Positions 33,535 through 42,304 of a DNA stretch of 64,000 nucleotides are shown here, in pieces (position 1 is the stretch's first letter; the number at the start of each line of letters is the position of its first letter). A program made the translations under genes and the position numbers. Source of the stretch: Chitinophagaceae bacterium (lineage in GTDB: Bacteria > Bacteroidota > Bacteroidia > Chitinophagales > Chitinophagaceae). A model generated the notes under the pieces. The model saw only the letters and a program-made list of their open reading frames with translations, did not search any database and was not told the DNA's origin. The stretch covers positions 1-64,000 of the forward strand of contig CANCEU010000007.1 of the NCBI GenBank assembly GCA_947375185.1. The letters are read 5' to 3'.

Positions 33535-33921
33535 TTAATTGTTTAATGCGCCTCTATTTATCCAGGCTGCAATTTTATTGATGGTACAAGCATCCAGTTT
33601 AGCTGCATTTAATGGCATTGCTGGTACCGAACCATTTTGAATAATGGAGTTTAATAAATAATTATTTGAAACATATACCTTAAGTGAAGTGTAGTTATCC
33701 AATACAATACCTGCTCCGCTTGCATTAGCTACTGCAGCAGCATGACACATAGAGCAATTCGTTTTAATAATGGGAGCAACCACAGCCGTGTATGTGCTAT
33801 TGGTTGTATCGCATGCAGTAACTGCTGCTTGAGGATAAATTTGATCTTTTTTATCATAGTAGCAAGATGCAAAAAATAAAATGCATATACTACAACAAAA
33901 TATGGAGACGTACTTATTCAT
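33535..33921 (-). CDS. Mono-haem c-type cytochrome lipoprotein
   Basis: The 128-residue protein has a lipoprotein signal (Cys in FFASCYY near residue 20), then a cytochrome c domain with a single CSMCH haem site and a Met-Pro (SVPAMPL) that could supply the distal ligand. The frame extends to 33978, but ATG 33921 gives a normal lipoprotein signal and starts one base from the upstream cytochrome stop. It sits between the two-domain cytochrome and YceI. Confidence 0.78.
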   Translation of the reverse strand: MNKYVSIFCCSICILFFASCYYDKKDQIYPQAAVTACDTTNSTYTAVVAPIIKTNCSMCHAAAVANASGAGIVLDNYTSLKVYVSNNYLLNSIIQNGSVPAMPLNAAKLDACTINKIAAWINRGALNN

Positions 33922-33922
33922 A

Positions 33923-34639
33923 TTATTGAGGATATCCCGCTTTAATCCATTTTTGAATTTGAGTAATTTTACATGCAACCATTTTACCTGATTGTGGCAT
34001 ATTCATAGCCGCTGTTGTTGAAGTCCAATTGATTGCATTATTAAATAAATTTGTATTGGCTGTGATATATGCTTTTGCTGCAGCGTAAGTTCCTAAATAT
34101 ACATTTGCAGTACCGGGTGAAGTGCCATGACATCCGCCACAATTGTTTCCAATGATGGTTTGTATTGCTCCTGCATAGGTAAATACAGTGGTATCACACA
34201 CATTGGTACATTGTGAATTAAGTGCTCCTTGATCAATCCATTTTTTGATGGTAGCAATATTAGTTGCAGTCATTTGAGTAGAAGTCCTTGGAGGCATGGA
34301 GCCTCCAATAATGGTATAATATCGGCTACTGCTTGATTGTTTTGCCCTTATACCTAACATGATATGCGCATAATCGGTAAGAATTACTCCTTCTCTTTTG
34401 CTATTTGCATCATGACAACCCGATGATCCACAATAACTCACATAAAGTGGTAGGACATCAGTATTAAAACATACCGTATCTGAAGCTGTTGTGGTTGATG
34501 ACCCACCACCAATTGGTGGAGCTACAATAACAGTTGTATCTGTATTAATGATAACATTGTTATTGATTATATCATGTTTACACGACAGCATTGCTCCAGT
34601 TAATAGTAGAAATAAAATATAAATGCGTGTGTTTTTCAT
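33923..34639 (-). CDS. Two-domain c-type cytochrome lipoprotein
   Basis: The 238-residue protein has a lipoprotein-like N-terminus (GAMLSCKHD), a Thr/Gly/Ser-rich linker and two cytochrome-like domains. The second has a standard NNCGGCH haem site. The first has YCGSSGCHD, a CX4CH spacing instead of CX2CH. Candidate Met ligands are in GGSMPPR and AAMNMPQS, each followed by a KKWIDQGALN / QKWIKAGYPQ closing helix. First gene of the operon with the mono-haem protein, YceI, DUF5777 and OB-fold genes. Confidence 0.8.
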   Translation of the reverse strand: MKNTRIYILFLLLTGAMLSCKHDIINNNVIINTDTTVIVAPPIGGGSSTTTASDTVCFNTDVLPLYVSYCGSSGCHDANSKREGVILTDYAHIMLGIRAKQSSSSRYYTIIGGSMPPRTSTQMTATNIATIKKWIDQGALNSQCTNVCDTTVFTYAGAIQTIIGNNCGGCHGTSPGTANVYLGTYAAAKAYITANTNLFNNAINWTSTTAAMNMPQSGKMVACKITQIQKWIKAGYPQ

Positions 34640-34838
34640 AACCTTTCTCGAAAATACTTAAAATTCAGGCTAATTTGTATTTATAAATCTTAAAAGTCGC
34701 TTAAATAAAATATATTAGAATTTATTAATATTTTTATTACGTATTTAAGAACCTTGTATTTTGATAACTGTTTCAGTTTCGTAAAACAAAACTTCTATTG
34801 CGTTATTTAGACACAATAAATAATTATATTTATAATCA

Positions 34839-34854
34839 AATTGTCAAGACAATT
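34839..34854. promoter_or_regulatory. Short inverted repeat upstream of the GH3 gene
   Basis: AATTGTC and GACAATT flank two bases 22 bases upstream of the ATG at 34877. The symmetry suits a dimeric repressor, but the flanking sequence is AT-rich and no regulator gene is adjacent, so this is only a candidate operator in the 237-base gap between the divergent cytochrome and GH3 genes. Nothing else was recognised in that gap. Confidence 0.3.
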
Positions 34855-34876
34855 ACCATAAAATTAAAATTGCTAT

Positions 34877-37201
34877 ATGAAAAAGCTATTCTTTGCTTTG
34901 TTGTTTGCACCTGTTTTTTTAAGTGCTCAACAAAAATGGACACCATCTACTTTAACTGAAGGAATCAATAAAATTAAAGTAAATGATCAAGTCACACTTG
35001 GTTATGCTGAAAATTCAGGAGTTAAAATTATTATGAAAGATGGTTTGCCATTTAAAGATTTAAATAAAAATGGCGAATTGGATATTTATGAAGATTGGCG
35101 TGTAAATGTGAAAGAAAGAGCTAAAGATTTAGCTTCAAAAATGTCGGTAGAACAAATAGCAGGCTTAATGCTATATAGTGGACACCAAGCAATACCAATG
35201 CCTCCAATGGGCATGTTTAAAGCAACCTATGATGGTAAAGCATTTGCAGAGAGTGGTGCAAAGCCATATGATTTAACCGATCAGCAAAAGATATTTTTGT
35301 CAAATGATAATTTAAGACATGTATTAGTTACCTCTGTAGCAAATCCAATTGTAGCAGCTACTTGGAATAATAATGTTCAAAAATTAGTGGAAGGAATTGG
35401 AATGGGTATTCCTGCTAATAATAGTTCTGATCCCAGAAATGGTGCAAATAAAGATGCAGAATACAATGCCGGTAGTGGAGGTGCTATTTCACAATGGCCC
35501 GAGGAATTAGGATTGGCTGCAACATTTGACCCAAGCATTACTTTAAAATTTGGATCTGTTGCATCTAAAGAATATAGAGCATTGGGTATTGCAACAGCAT
35601 TGTCACCACAAATTGACTTAGCAACAGAACCAAGATGGAATCGTTTTGTAGGTACATTTGGAGAAGATCCAAAATTAGCAACGGATATGGCGCGCGCGTA
35701 TGTGGATGGTTTTCAAACCTCTCCAAAAGCGGTAGCGGCATATAATGGATGGGGTAATTATAGTGTGAATGCAATGGTAAAACATTGGCCTAGTGGAGGT
35801 CCTGAGGAAGCAGGTCGTGATGCGCATTTTGCTTATGGAAAGTTTGCCGTGTATCCAGGAAATAATTTTCAAACGCATTTAAAAACATTTATCGACGGTG
35901 CGTTTAAATTAAAAGGAGGTACTAAAAAAGCAGCAGCAGTGATGCCTTATTATACTATCTCTTATAATCAAGACACAAAAAATCATGAAAATGTGGGAAA
36001 TGGATACAGCAAATATTTAGTAACAGATTTGCTAAGAAATAAATATGGTTATGATGGAGTAGTATGTACTGATTGGTTGGTAACGGCTGACGAAGGTGTT
36101 AAACCAGATATGTTTGTTGGAAAATCTTGGGGCGTTGAAAAATTATCAATCGCCGAAAGGCATTATAAGGTATTAATGGCAGGAGTGGATCAGTTTGGTG
36201 GAAATAATGATGCTAAGCCAGTGTTGCAAGCATATCAAATGGGTGTGAAGGAATTTGGCGAAACCTATATGCGCAAGCGTTTTGAGCAATCAGCAGTTCG
36301 TTTATTGTTAAATATTTTTAGCGTTGGTTTATTTGAAAATCCATATTTAGATCCAATTGAATCTAAGGCAATTGTAGGCAAGCCTGAATTTATGAAAGCT
36401 GGTTATGATGCACAATTAAAATCAATAGTTTTAATCAAAAATCAAAATAAAACATTGCCAATTGCAAAAGGGAAAACGGTGTATGTGCCTAAACGTACTA
36501 CACCTGCAAGCTTAAACTTTTTTGGTCAGCCTGTGCCTGAAAAAACTGAGTACCCAGTTAATTTAGAATTAATAAAAAAATACTATACAGTAACTGACGA
36601 TCCTACAAAAGCAGATTTTGCAATTGTATTTATTAAAAGTCCAATGAGTGGTGGTTATAGCAGAGCGGATAGAGAAGCTGGAGGTAACGGATATGTGCCT
36701 ATTAGTTTACAGTTAAAAGATTACACAGCTGTTGATGCGCGCGAACATAGTATTGCGGCTGGGGATCCAGTTATTGATTCAACTATTAAGGATAGAAGTT
36801 ATAAAGGCAAAACATCTAAATCAAATTCCTATCCTGACTTAAGTACGATATTAGAAACAAAAAAAGCAATGAAAGGTAAGCCAGTGATTATCTCTGTAGC
36901 ACTTACCAATCCAATGGTATTTGGTGAATTTGAAAAAGAAGTAGATGCGATTGTTGGTGAATTTGGTGTACAAATGGAAGCACAATTAGATATTATATCT
37001 GGTAAAGTAGAACCATCAGGTTTATTGCCAATGCAAATGCCATTAAATATGAGTGTTGTTGAAAAACAATATGAAGACAAACCACATGATATGGCTCCTT
37101 ATAAAGATGCGCAGGGTCATTTTTATGATTTCGGATATGGATTAAATTGGAAAGGGGTGATACATGATGCAAGAACAATCAAGTATGTTGTCAAAAAATA
37201 A
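34877..37201 (+). CDS. Exported glycoside hydrolase family 3 beta-glucosidase-like enzyme
   Basis: The 774-residue protein has a signal peptide (about residues 1-18, FLSAQ), the GH3 N-terminal TIM barrel and the C-terminal alpha/beta sandwich. The barrel includes GIATALSPQIDLATEPRWNRFVGTFGEDP, AMVKHWPSGG and GYDGVVCTDWLV, whose D399 is the expected nucleophile. The C-terminal FnIII domain common in GH3 is absent; the chain ends shortly after the FGYGLNWKG motif. Specificity among beta-glucosides or xylosides is not readable. A DODA-type dioxygenase gene follows 32 bases later. Confidence 0.9.
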   Translation: MKKLFFALLFAPVFLSAQQKWTPSTLTEGINKIKVNDQVTLGYAENSGVKIIMKDGLPFKDLNKNGELDIYEDWRVNVKERAKDLASKMSVEQIAGLMLYSGHQAIPMPPMGMFKATYDGKAFAESGAKPYDLTDQQKIFLSNDNLRHVLVTSVANPIVAATWNNNVQKLVEGIGMGIPANNSSDPRNGANKDAEYNAGSGGAISQWPEELGLAATFDPSITLKFGSVASKEYRALGIATALSPQIDLATEPRWNRFVGTFGEDPKLATDMARAYVDGFQTSPKAVAAYNGWGNYSVNAMVKHWPSGGPEEAGRDAHFAYGKFAVYPGNNFQTHLKTFIDGAFKLKGGTKKAAAVMPYYTISYNQDTKNHENVGNGYSKYLVTDLLRNKYGYDGVVCTDWLVTADEGVKPDMFVGKSWGVEKLSIAERHYKVLMAGVDQFGGNNDAKPVLQAYQMGVKEFGETYMRKRFEQSAVRLLLNIFSVGLFENPYLDPIESKAIVGKPEFMKAGYDAQLKSIVLIKNQNKTLPIAKGKTVYVPKRTTPASLNFFGQPVPEKTEYPVNLELIKKYYTVTDDPTKADFAIVFIKSPMSGGYSRADREAGGNGYVPISLQLKDYTAVDAREHSIAAGDPVIDSTIKDRSYKGKTSKSNSYPDLSTILETKKAMKGKPVIISVALTNPMVFGEFEKEVDAIVGEFGVQMEAQLDIISGKVEPSGLLPMQMPLNMSVVEKQYEDKPHDMAPYKDAQGHFYDFGYGLNWKGVIHDARTIKYVVKK

Positions 37202-37233
37202 AAATCGTCTATTAAAAAGTAGACAAAATAAAT

Positions 37234-38076
37234 ATGAGTGTGATTTCAAACTTGAATGATTTTAAAAGTTTTACCAATGCTTTACCTGAGCTTAACCATT
37301 TAATGCCGGTATTATTCGTTGGGCATGGCTCGCCAATGAACGGCATTGAGGATACCGAGTTTAGTAGAAGATGGACAAGTATTGCAAAGGAAATTCCAAC
37401 ACCTAAAGCCGTATTGGTGGTATCTGCGCATTGGTTTACTAAGGGAACACAAATTACGGCAATGGATTTCCCAAAAACAATTCATGATTTTGGAGGCTTC
37501 CCTGAGGCCTTATATCAAGTTCAATATCCTGCACCAGGTAATCCTACACTTGCAAAAGAAACAGCATCATTGATACATTCTACACAAGTGGAATTGGATC
37601 ATGATTGGGGCCTTGATCATGGCACTTGGACTATTGTAAAGTATATGTATCCTGAAGCAAACATTCCTGTTTTGCAATTAAGTATTGACTATACAAAGCA
37701 TCCACAATTTCATTATGATTTAGCGAAAGAGATTTATCAATTAAGAAAAAAGGGTGTGTTGATTATGGGAAGTGGAAATATGGTTCATAATTTAAGAATG
37801 GTTGCTTGGGATAAATTAAATGAACCCGAATTTGGATATGATTGGGCGCATCATATGAATCAGCAATTCAAAGATTTTATCTTAAATGACGAGCATGATA
37901 AATTAATTCATTACGATCAATTGGGTAAGGAAGCCCAGCTGGCGATTCCGACTCCGGAACATTATCTTCCTTTGATTTATACATTAGGCTTGAAAGATAA
38001 AAATGAAAAAATAAATTTCTTTAACGACAAGGCGGTAGGAGGTTCATTAACCATGACTTCGGTTCAATTTGGCTAA
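37234..38076 (+). CDS. ygiD: DODA-type extradiol dioxygenase (4,5-DOPA dioxygenase, YgiD-like)
   Basis: The 280-residue protein has the class III extradiol dioxygenase motifs of YgiD: PVLFVGHGSPMNGIED, VVSAHWFT, DHDWGLDHGTWTIVKYMYPEANIPVLQLSID and MGSGNMVHNLRMV. The His residues in HGSP, SAHW and DHGTW supply the metal site. YgiD cleaves L-DOPA and related catechols. In this setting it could act on plant phenolics, but that is inference. Confidence 0.9.
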   Translation: MSVISNLNDFKSFTNALPELNHLMPVLFVGHGSPMNGIEDTEFSRRWTSIAKEIPTPKAVLVVSAHWFTKGTQITAMDFPKTIHDFGGFPEALYQVQYPAPGNPTLAKETASLIHSTQVELDHDWGLDHGTWTIVKYMYPEANIPVLQLSIDYTKHPQFHYDLAKEIYQLRKKGVLIMGSGNMVHNLRMVAWDKLNEPEFGYDWAHHMNQQFKDFILNDEHDKLIHYDQLGKEAQLAIPTPEHYLPLIYTLGLKDKNEKINFFNDKAVGGSLTMTSVQFG

Positions 38077-38092
38077 TCATAATAAGCAAATC

Positions 38093-38614
38093 ATGAATTC
38101 AATTACTATTTTACAAGTTGGGCTTAATGAGCTAGATAAATTACAAGCCATTAGTCGTACGACTTTTTCTCAAACTTTCGATGAACACAATAGCCCCGAA
38201 GACATGGCTGCATATTTGAATACTAGTTATTCAATTGAAAAATTAACAGATGAAATAAATAATCCCGAATCTGAATTTTATTTTGCTGTTGATGCAGATA
38301 CCGTAGTGGGTTATTTAAAAGTTAATATCGGCGAGGCTCAAACCGAAAAAAAAGATGTTAATGCTTTTGAAATAGAAAGAATTTATGTTGATCAGGCCTA
38401 TCTAGGTAAAAAAATAGGTCAACTACTTTTTAATAAAGCAGTTGACCTAGCGATAGCTAAAAAAGCCAACTATATATGGTTAGGAGTTTGGGAAGAAAAC
38501 CATCGGGCATTAGCTTTTTATAAAAAAAATGGGTTTGTTCAATTCGATACACATATTTTTAAATTAGGCAATGATGAACAGACCGATATTATGATGAAAC
38601 GTCCAATATTATGA
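38093..38614 (+). CDS. GNAT-family N-acetyltransferase
   Basis: The 173-residue protein has the GNAT acetyl-CoA loop IYVDQAYLGKKIGQLLFNKAV and the C-terminal WLGVWEENHRALAFYKKNGF, which is close to spermidine/diamine-type and RimI-like acetyltransferases. It starts 16 bases after the dioxygenase stop. A 20-bp tandem duplication spans its 3' end and changes the last residue. Confidence 0.88.
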   Translation: MNSITILQVGLNELDKLQAISRTTFSQTFDEHNSPEDMAAYLNTSYSIEKLTDEINNPESEFYFAVDADTVVGYLKVNIGEAQTEKKDVNAFEIERIYVDQAYLGKKIGQLLFNKAVDLAIAKKANYIWLGVWEENHRALAFYKKNGFVQFDTHIFKLGNDEQTDIMMKRPIL

Positions 38615-38625
38615 TGAAACGTCCA
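38586..38625. repeat. 20-bp perfect tandem duplication across a stop codon
   Basis: ATATTATGATGAAACGTCCA occurs twice in immediate succession (38586-38605 and 38606-38625). The first copy ends inside the GNAT coding sequence and the second contains the stop codon. With a single copy the protein would end RPI rather than RPIL. Confidence 0.9.
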
Positions 38626-38648
38626 ATATAATATCTGCACTAATCCCA

Positions 38649-39371
38649 TTATCCTAATTGCATAGGCACTTCCATCAATAATATTTCAGCATCATCACTC
38701 AATGCTTTAAAATCGATTACGTCTATTTCACTTAATCCGATACCATCACGCGTACCTGCTTCAACGCCATCTATTAAAAATTTTCCTTTTAATACAAATG
38801 CGTAAACACCATTGCCATCTTTTTTAATATGGTATTGGAAAGTTTTTTCATTGTCAAAATTTCCTAAATGAAACCAAGCGTCCTGATGAATCCAAACGCC
38901 TTCATCATCAGCATTTGGTGATAACACTTGTTGTAATTTATTATGTCTATCGGCTGTATTTAAAGTAATTTGATCGTATCTAGGAGTTACATTTTTTTTA
39001 TTGGGGAACACCCAAATTTGTAAAAATTTAACTTGCTCACCTTGGTTCTTGTTATACTCGCTATGTTGAATACCGGTACCCGCACTCATTACTTGTATGT
39101 CGCCGTTTCTAATAACCGTAGTATTGCCCATACTATCCTTATGTTCTAAATCCCCTTGCAATGGAATACTAATAATTTCCATATTATCGTGAGGGTGTGT
39201 TCCAAAACCCATACCGCCACTAACAGTATCATCATTTAATACACGCAAGGCGCCAAAGTGAATTCTTTCTGGATTATAATATCCAGCAAAACTAAAAGAA
39301 TGATAACTGTTTAACCAGCCATGGTTAGCAACCCCACGACTATCTGCTTTATGTATTGATACTTTTTTCAT
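38649..39371 (-). CDS. Pirin family bicupin protein (YhhW-like)
   Basis: The 240-residue protein has the pirin N-terminal cupin: GVANHGWLNSYHSFSFAGYY, FGTHPHDNMEIISIPLQGDLEHKDSMGN and AGTGIQHSEYNKNQGE, with the metal-binding His-His-His-Glu set. Pirins such as YhhW oxidise quercetin-like flavonoids; others are regulators. Convergent with the GNAT gene and divergent from a carboxylesterase. Confidence 0.9.
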   Translation of the reverse strand: MKKVSIHKADSRGVANHGWLNSYHSFSFAGYYNPERIHFGALRVLNDDTVSGGMGFGTHPHDNMEIISIPLQGDLEHKDSMGNTTVIRNGDIQVMSAGTGIQHSEYNKNQGEQVKFLQIWVFPNKKNVTPRYDQITLNTADRHNKLQQVLSPNADDEGVWIHQDAWFHLGNFDNEKTFQYHIKKDGNGVYAFVLKGKFLIDGVEAGTRDGIGLSEIDVIDFKALSDDAEILLMEVPMQLG

Positions 39372-39499
39372 AATTTATAATTAAAGTACAAATTTCGGCA
39401 TAATTATAACAATTAACGAATCTGCTTCCCAAATTCTTAACTTTTCTTTCGTAAATTGAAATACAGATTCCACCCATTATATATGACTCAACTTTACTT

Positions 39500-41017
39500 A
39501 TGAAAAAGATACTTTTGATTTTACTAACCCCATTTATGTTAAAAGCCCAATCACCAATTATTACTACTGCTTCGGGGAAAGTGAGTGGTGTTGAGGAAAA
39601 TGGGATTCAAATTTTTAAAGGCATTCCGTTTGCTGCGCCACCAGTTGGAGATTTGCGTTGGAAAGCACCGCAGCCAGTAACGCCATGGAATGGTGTAAAA
39701 AAATGTATTGCATTTGGAGCAAGTCCAGTGCAACCACCACCAATTCCGTTTATGTGTTGGTCCGAAGAATACTTAATACCAAAAGAACCTATAAGTGAAG
39801 ATTGTTTGTATTTAAATGTGTGGGCTCCCCAAAAAACAACAACTAAAAAAGCAGTGCTTGTTTATATTTACGGCGGCGGCTTTAGAAGTGGTGGTGCTGG
39901 TTGTACCATTTATGATGGCACTGCAATGGCGAAAAAGGATATCGTTTTTGTAACAATTAATTATAGAGTGGGTGTATTTGGATTTTTAGCACATCCCGAT
40001 TTAAGTAAAGAATCGTCTCATAAAACTTCGGGCAATTATGCTTTATTAGATATGGTTGCCGCATTAAAATGGGTTAAAAATAATATTGCCTCCTTTGGTG
40101 GAGATCCAAATCAGGTAACCATTGCAGGCCAGTCCGCAGGTGCATTTGCTGTGAATTTTTTAGCCGCTTCTCCTTTAACGAAAGGGCTTATAAAGGGCGC
40201 AATAGCTGAAAGTGGCGGAAGTATTTTGCCAAGTTCAATAAGACCTGCTATGCATTTAAACCAAGCTGAAGCTACTGGCGTTGACTTTGCAAAATCTTTA
40301 GGATGTAATTCAATCAAAGAATTAAGAAATAAATCAGCTGATGAAATATTAAATGCAAATCCCGGTGCGATTGGTCCATTTGAAGATGGTTATGTTGTTC
40401 CAAGTTCTATGTTACAAACCTATTTGAATGGCCAACAAAATGATATTCCAACTTTATTGGGCTGGAATTTGGATGATAAAATAATGGGACCACCATTGAC
40501 TGCTGATAAATATGTTGAATCAATTAAATCACAATTTGGTACAAATGCGGAAAAAATATTAGCGCAATATCCAGCCACGAATGATGCTGTCGCTGCTGTA
40601 TCGCAAGGGGAAATGAGTCGTGATCAAACTTTTGGGGTGCAAGGATATACTTGGGCAAGTTTGCAATCGGAACATGGCAAAGCTCCAATATATGTGTATA
40701 GCTTTAATCGCAAACTGCCTCCATCCTCACCAGCTAATGATTTTGGTGCCTTTCATACAGGGGAAGTGCCTTATGCCTATAATAATTTGCATACTATAAA
40801 AAATCGCCCGTTTATAAAAGAAGATTTTGAACTTGCGGATCAGATGTCAAGTTATTGGGTAAATTTTGCCAAAACCGGTAATCCCAATGGTGCAGGTTTG
40901 ATGCAATGGCCAAAGTATATGAAACAGGAAAAGCAAGTAATGGTATTTGATACCAAATTAAATGTAGCGCCTTTGCCAACAGATAAAAAGCTTTCGCTAC
41001 TTTCTACCTTGTATTAA
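39500..41017 (+). CDS. Exported type-B carboxylesterase/lipase
   Basis: The 505-residue protein has a signal peptide (about residues 1-16, LKAQ) and the type-B carboxylesterase pattern: GIPFAAPPVGDLRW, EDCLYLNVWAP, VYIYGGGFRSGG oxyanion loop, GQSAGA nucleophile elbow with S212 and FGAFHTGEVPYAY with the catalytic His. It probably hydrolyses ester groups on small molecules or plant polymers. Single gene, followed by the helicase. Confidence 0.9.
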   Translation: MKKILLILLTPFMLKAQSPIITTASGKVSGVEENGIQIFKGIPFAAPPVGDLRWKAPQPVTPWNGVKKCIAFGASPVQPPPIPFMCWSEEYLIPKEPISEDCLYLNVWAPQKTTTKKAVLVYIYGGGFRSGGAGCTIYDGTAMAKKDIVFVTINYRVGVFGFLAHPDLSKESSHKTSGNYALLDMVAALKWVKNNIASFGGDPNQVTIAGQSAGAFAVNFLAASPLTKGLIKGAIAESGGSILPSSIRPAMHLNQAEATGVDFAKSLGCNSIKELRNKSADEILNANPGAIGPFEDGYVVPSSMLQTYLNGQQNDIPTLLGWNLDDKIMGPPLTADKYVESIKSQFGTNAEKILAQYPATNDAVAAVSQGEMSRDQTFGVQGYTWASLQSEHGKAPIYVYSFNRKLPPSSPANDFGAFHTGEVPYAYNNLHTIKNRPFIKEDFELADQMSSYWVNFAKTGNPNGAGLMQWPKYMKQEKQVMVFDTKLNVAPLPTDKKLSLLSTLY

Positions 41018-41050
41018 TTTTGGATAAGTATATCTCCCTTGAATTAGTTG

Positions 41051-41058
41051 TATCTTTG
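41051..41058 (+). promoter_or_regulatory. -7 element (TATCTTTG) of the DEAD-box helicase gene
   Basis: A perfect TAnnTTTG 25 bases before the TTG start at 41084. An alternative upstream in-frame TTG at 41048 lies directly before the element and would not be in the transcript. Confidence 0.55.
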
Positions 41059-41083
41059 TAACTTATTAGAAAAACAAGTTATT

Positions 41084-42274
41084 TTGAAATTTATTGATTT
41101 AGGGTTGGATGAAAGAATATTAGAAGGGATTGATGCAATGGGTTATGAAAATGCCACGCCAGTTCAACAACAGGTAATGGTGCCCATTTTAGAAGGTAAG
41201 GATATTATTGCAGCAGCACAAACAGGCACAGGGAAAACTGCCGCATTTTTACTTCCGTTATTACATCGTTTATTAACCATGCCACACACGGCAGGAGATA
41301 TTAATGCAATGGTGATTGTGCCTACGCGTGAGTTGGCTATTCAGATTGCAGAGAGCATCGAAGGACTTTCCTATTTTACCGATGTAAGTTCTATAGCAGT
41401 TTATGGAGGTGGAGATGGCAATTCATTTACTGCCGAGAAAAAAGCATTAACAAGTGGGGTTGATATTGTCGTTTGTACGCCAGGTCGAATGATAGCTCAT
41501 TTAAATATGGGTTATGTAAAATTGAAAGGGTTAAAGTATTTAGTATTAGACGAAGCGGATAGAATGCTCGATATGGGATTCAGCGACGACCTTGCAAAAA
41601 TCATTACCTATTTACCTAAGGAAAGACAGAATTTATTATTTTCTGCAACTATGCCAGCTAAAATGCGTGAGTTGTCCAAAAAAATATTAATTGATCCAGT
41701 TGAAATAAACATTGCCATTTCAAAACCGCCTGAACAAATTACGCAAAAGGCATTTGTGGTTTATGAGGCACAGAAAGTGCCCATTATAAAGGATATGCTG
41801 CGATCTAAGAAATTTACAAAAGTGATTGTTTTCTGTTCTAAAAAACAAAATGTAAAAGTATTGACAGCAGAATTAAAAAGAGCAAAATTAGCGGCCGAAG
41901 AAATTCATTCTGATTTAGATCAAAAAAGTAGAGAGCAATATTTACAGGATTTTAGAAATCAAAAAACAAATATCCTAGTTGCAACAGATATCTTAAGCAG
42001 AGGAATTGACATTGATGATATTGATTTAGTAATTAATTACGATGTTCCTAATGATGGGGAGGATTATATTCACCGTATTGGTCGTACCGCTAGGGCCGCA
42101 ACTACAGGCACTGCATTTACGTTAGTTGGGGAAAAGGAGCAATCAAAATTTGCAACTATCGAGGAATTATTAGGCGCTCCTGTGTTAAAAGGAGTAGTTC
42201 CTGAAGAATTTGGCCCAACCCCTGCTTACAATCCTAAGCAAGCTCATAAAAAATCTTTCGGAAGACGCAAATAG
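41084..42274 (+). CDS. DEAD-box RNA helicase (RhlE-like)
   Basis: The 396-residue protein has all core motifs: Q motif NATPVQQQV, Walker A AQTGTGKT, PTRELA, VCTPGRM, DEAD (LDEADRMLDM), SAT, and C-terminal LVATDILSRGIDI and HRIGRTARA. There is no long C-terminal extension, only a short basic KKSFGRRK tail. I start at TTG 41084 (KFIDLGLDERILEG), which aligns with the usual RhlE N-terminus. It likely unwinds structured RNA in cold adaptation or ribosome assembly. Confidence 0.93.
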   Translation: MKFIDLGLDERILEGIDAMGYENATPVQQQVMVPILEGKDIIAAAQTGTGKTAAFLLPLLHRLLTMPHTAGDINAMVIVPTRELAIQIAESIEGLSYFTDVSSIAVYGGGDGNSFTAEKKALTSGVDIVVCTPGRMIAHLNMGYVKLKGLKYLVLDEADRMLDMGFSDDLAKIITYLPKERQNLLFSATMPAKMRELSKKILIDPVEINIAISKPPEQITQKAFVVYEAQKVPIIKDMLRSKKFTKVIVFCSKKQNVKVLTAELKRAKLAAEEIHSDLDQKSREQYLQDFRNQKTNILVATDILSRGIDIDDIDLVINYDVPNDGEDYIHRIGRTARAATTGTAFTLVGEKEQSKFATIEELLGAPVLKGVVPEEFGPTPAYNPKQAHKKSFGRRK

Positions 42275-42291
42275 GAGACCCATTTAGTTTC

Positions 42292-42299
42292 TACCTTTG
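42292..42299 (+). promoter_or_regulatory. -7 element (TACCTTTG) abutting the start of the Cys/His-rich gene
   Basis: A perfect TAnnTTTG ends five bases before the ATG at 42305, so the mRNA would have little or no leader. No convincing -33 element is seen. Confidence 0.5.
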
Positions 42300-42304
42300 T
42301 ATTA

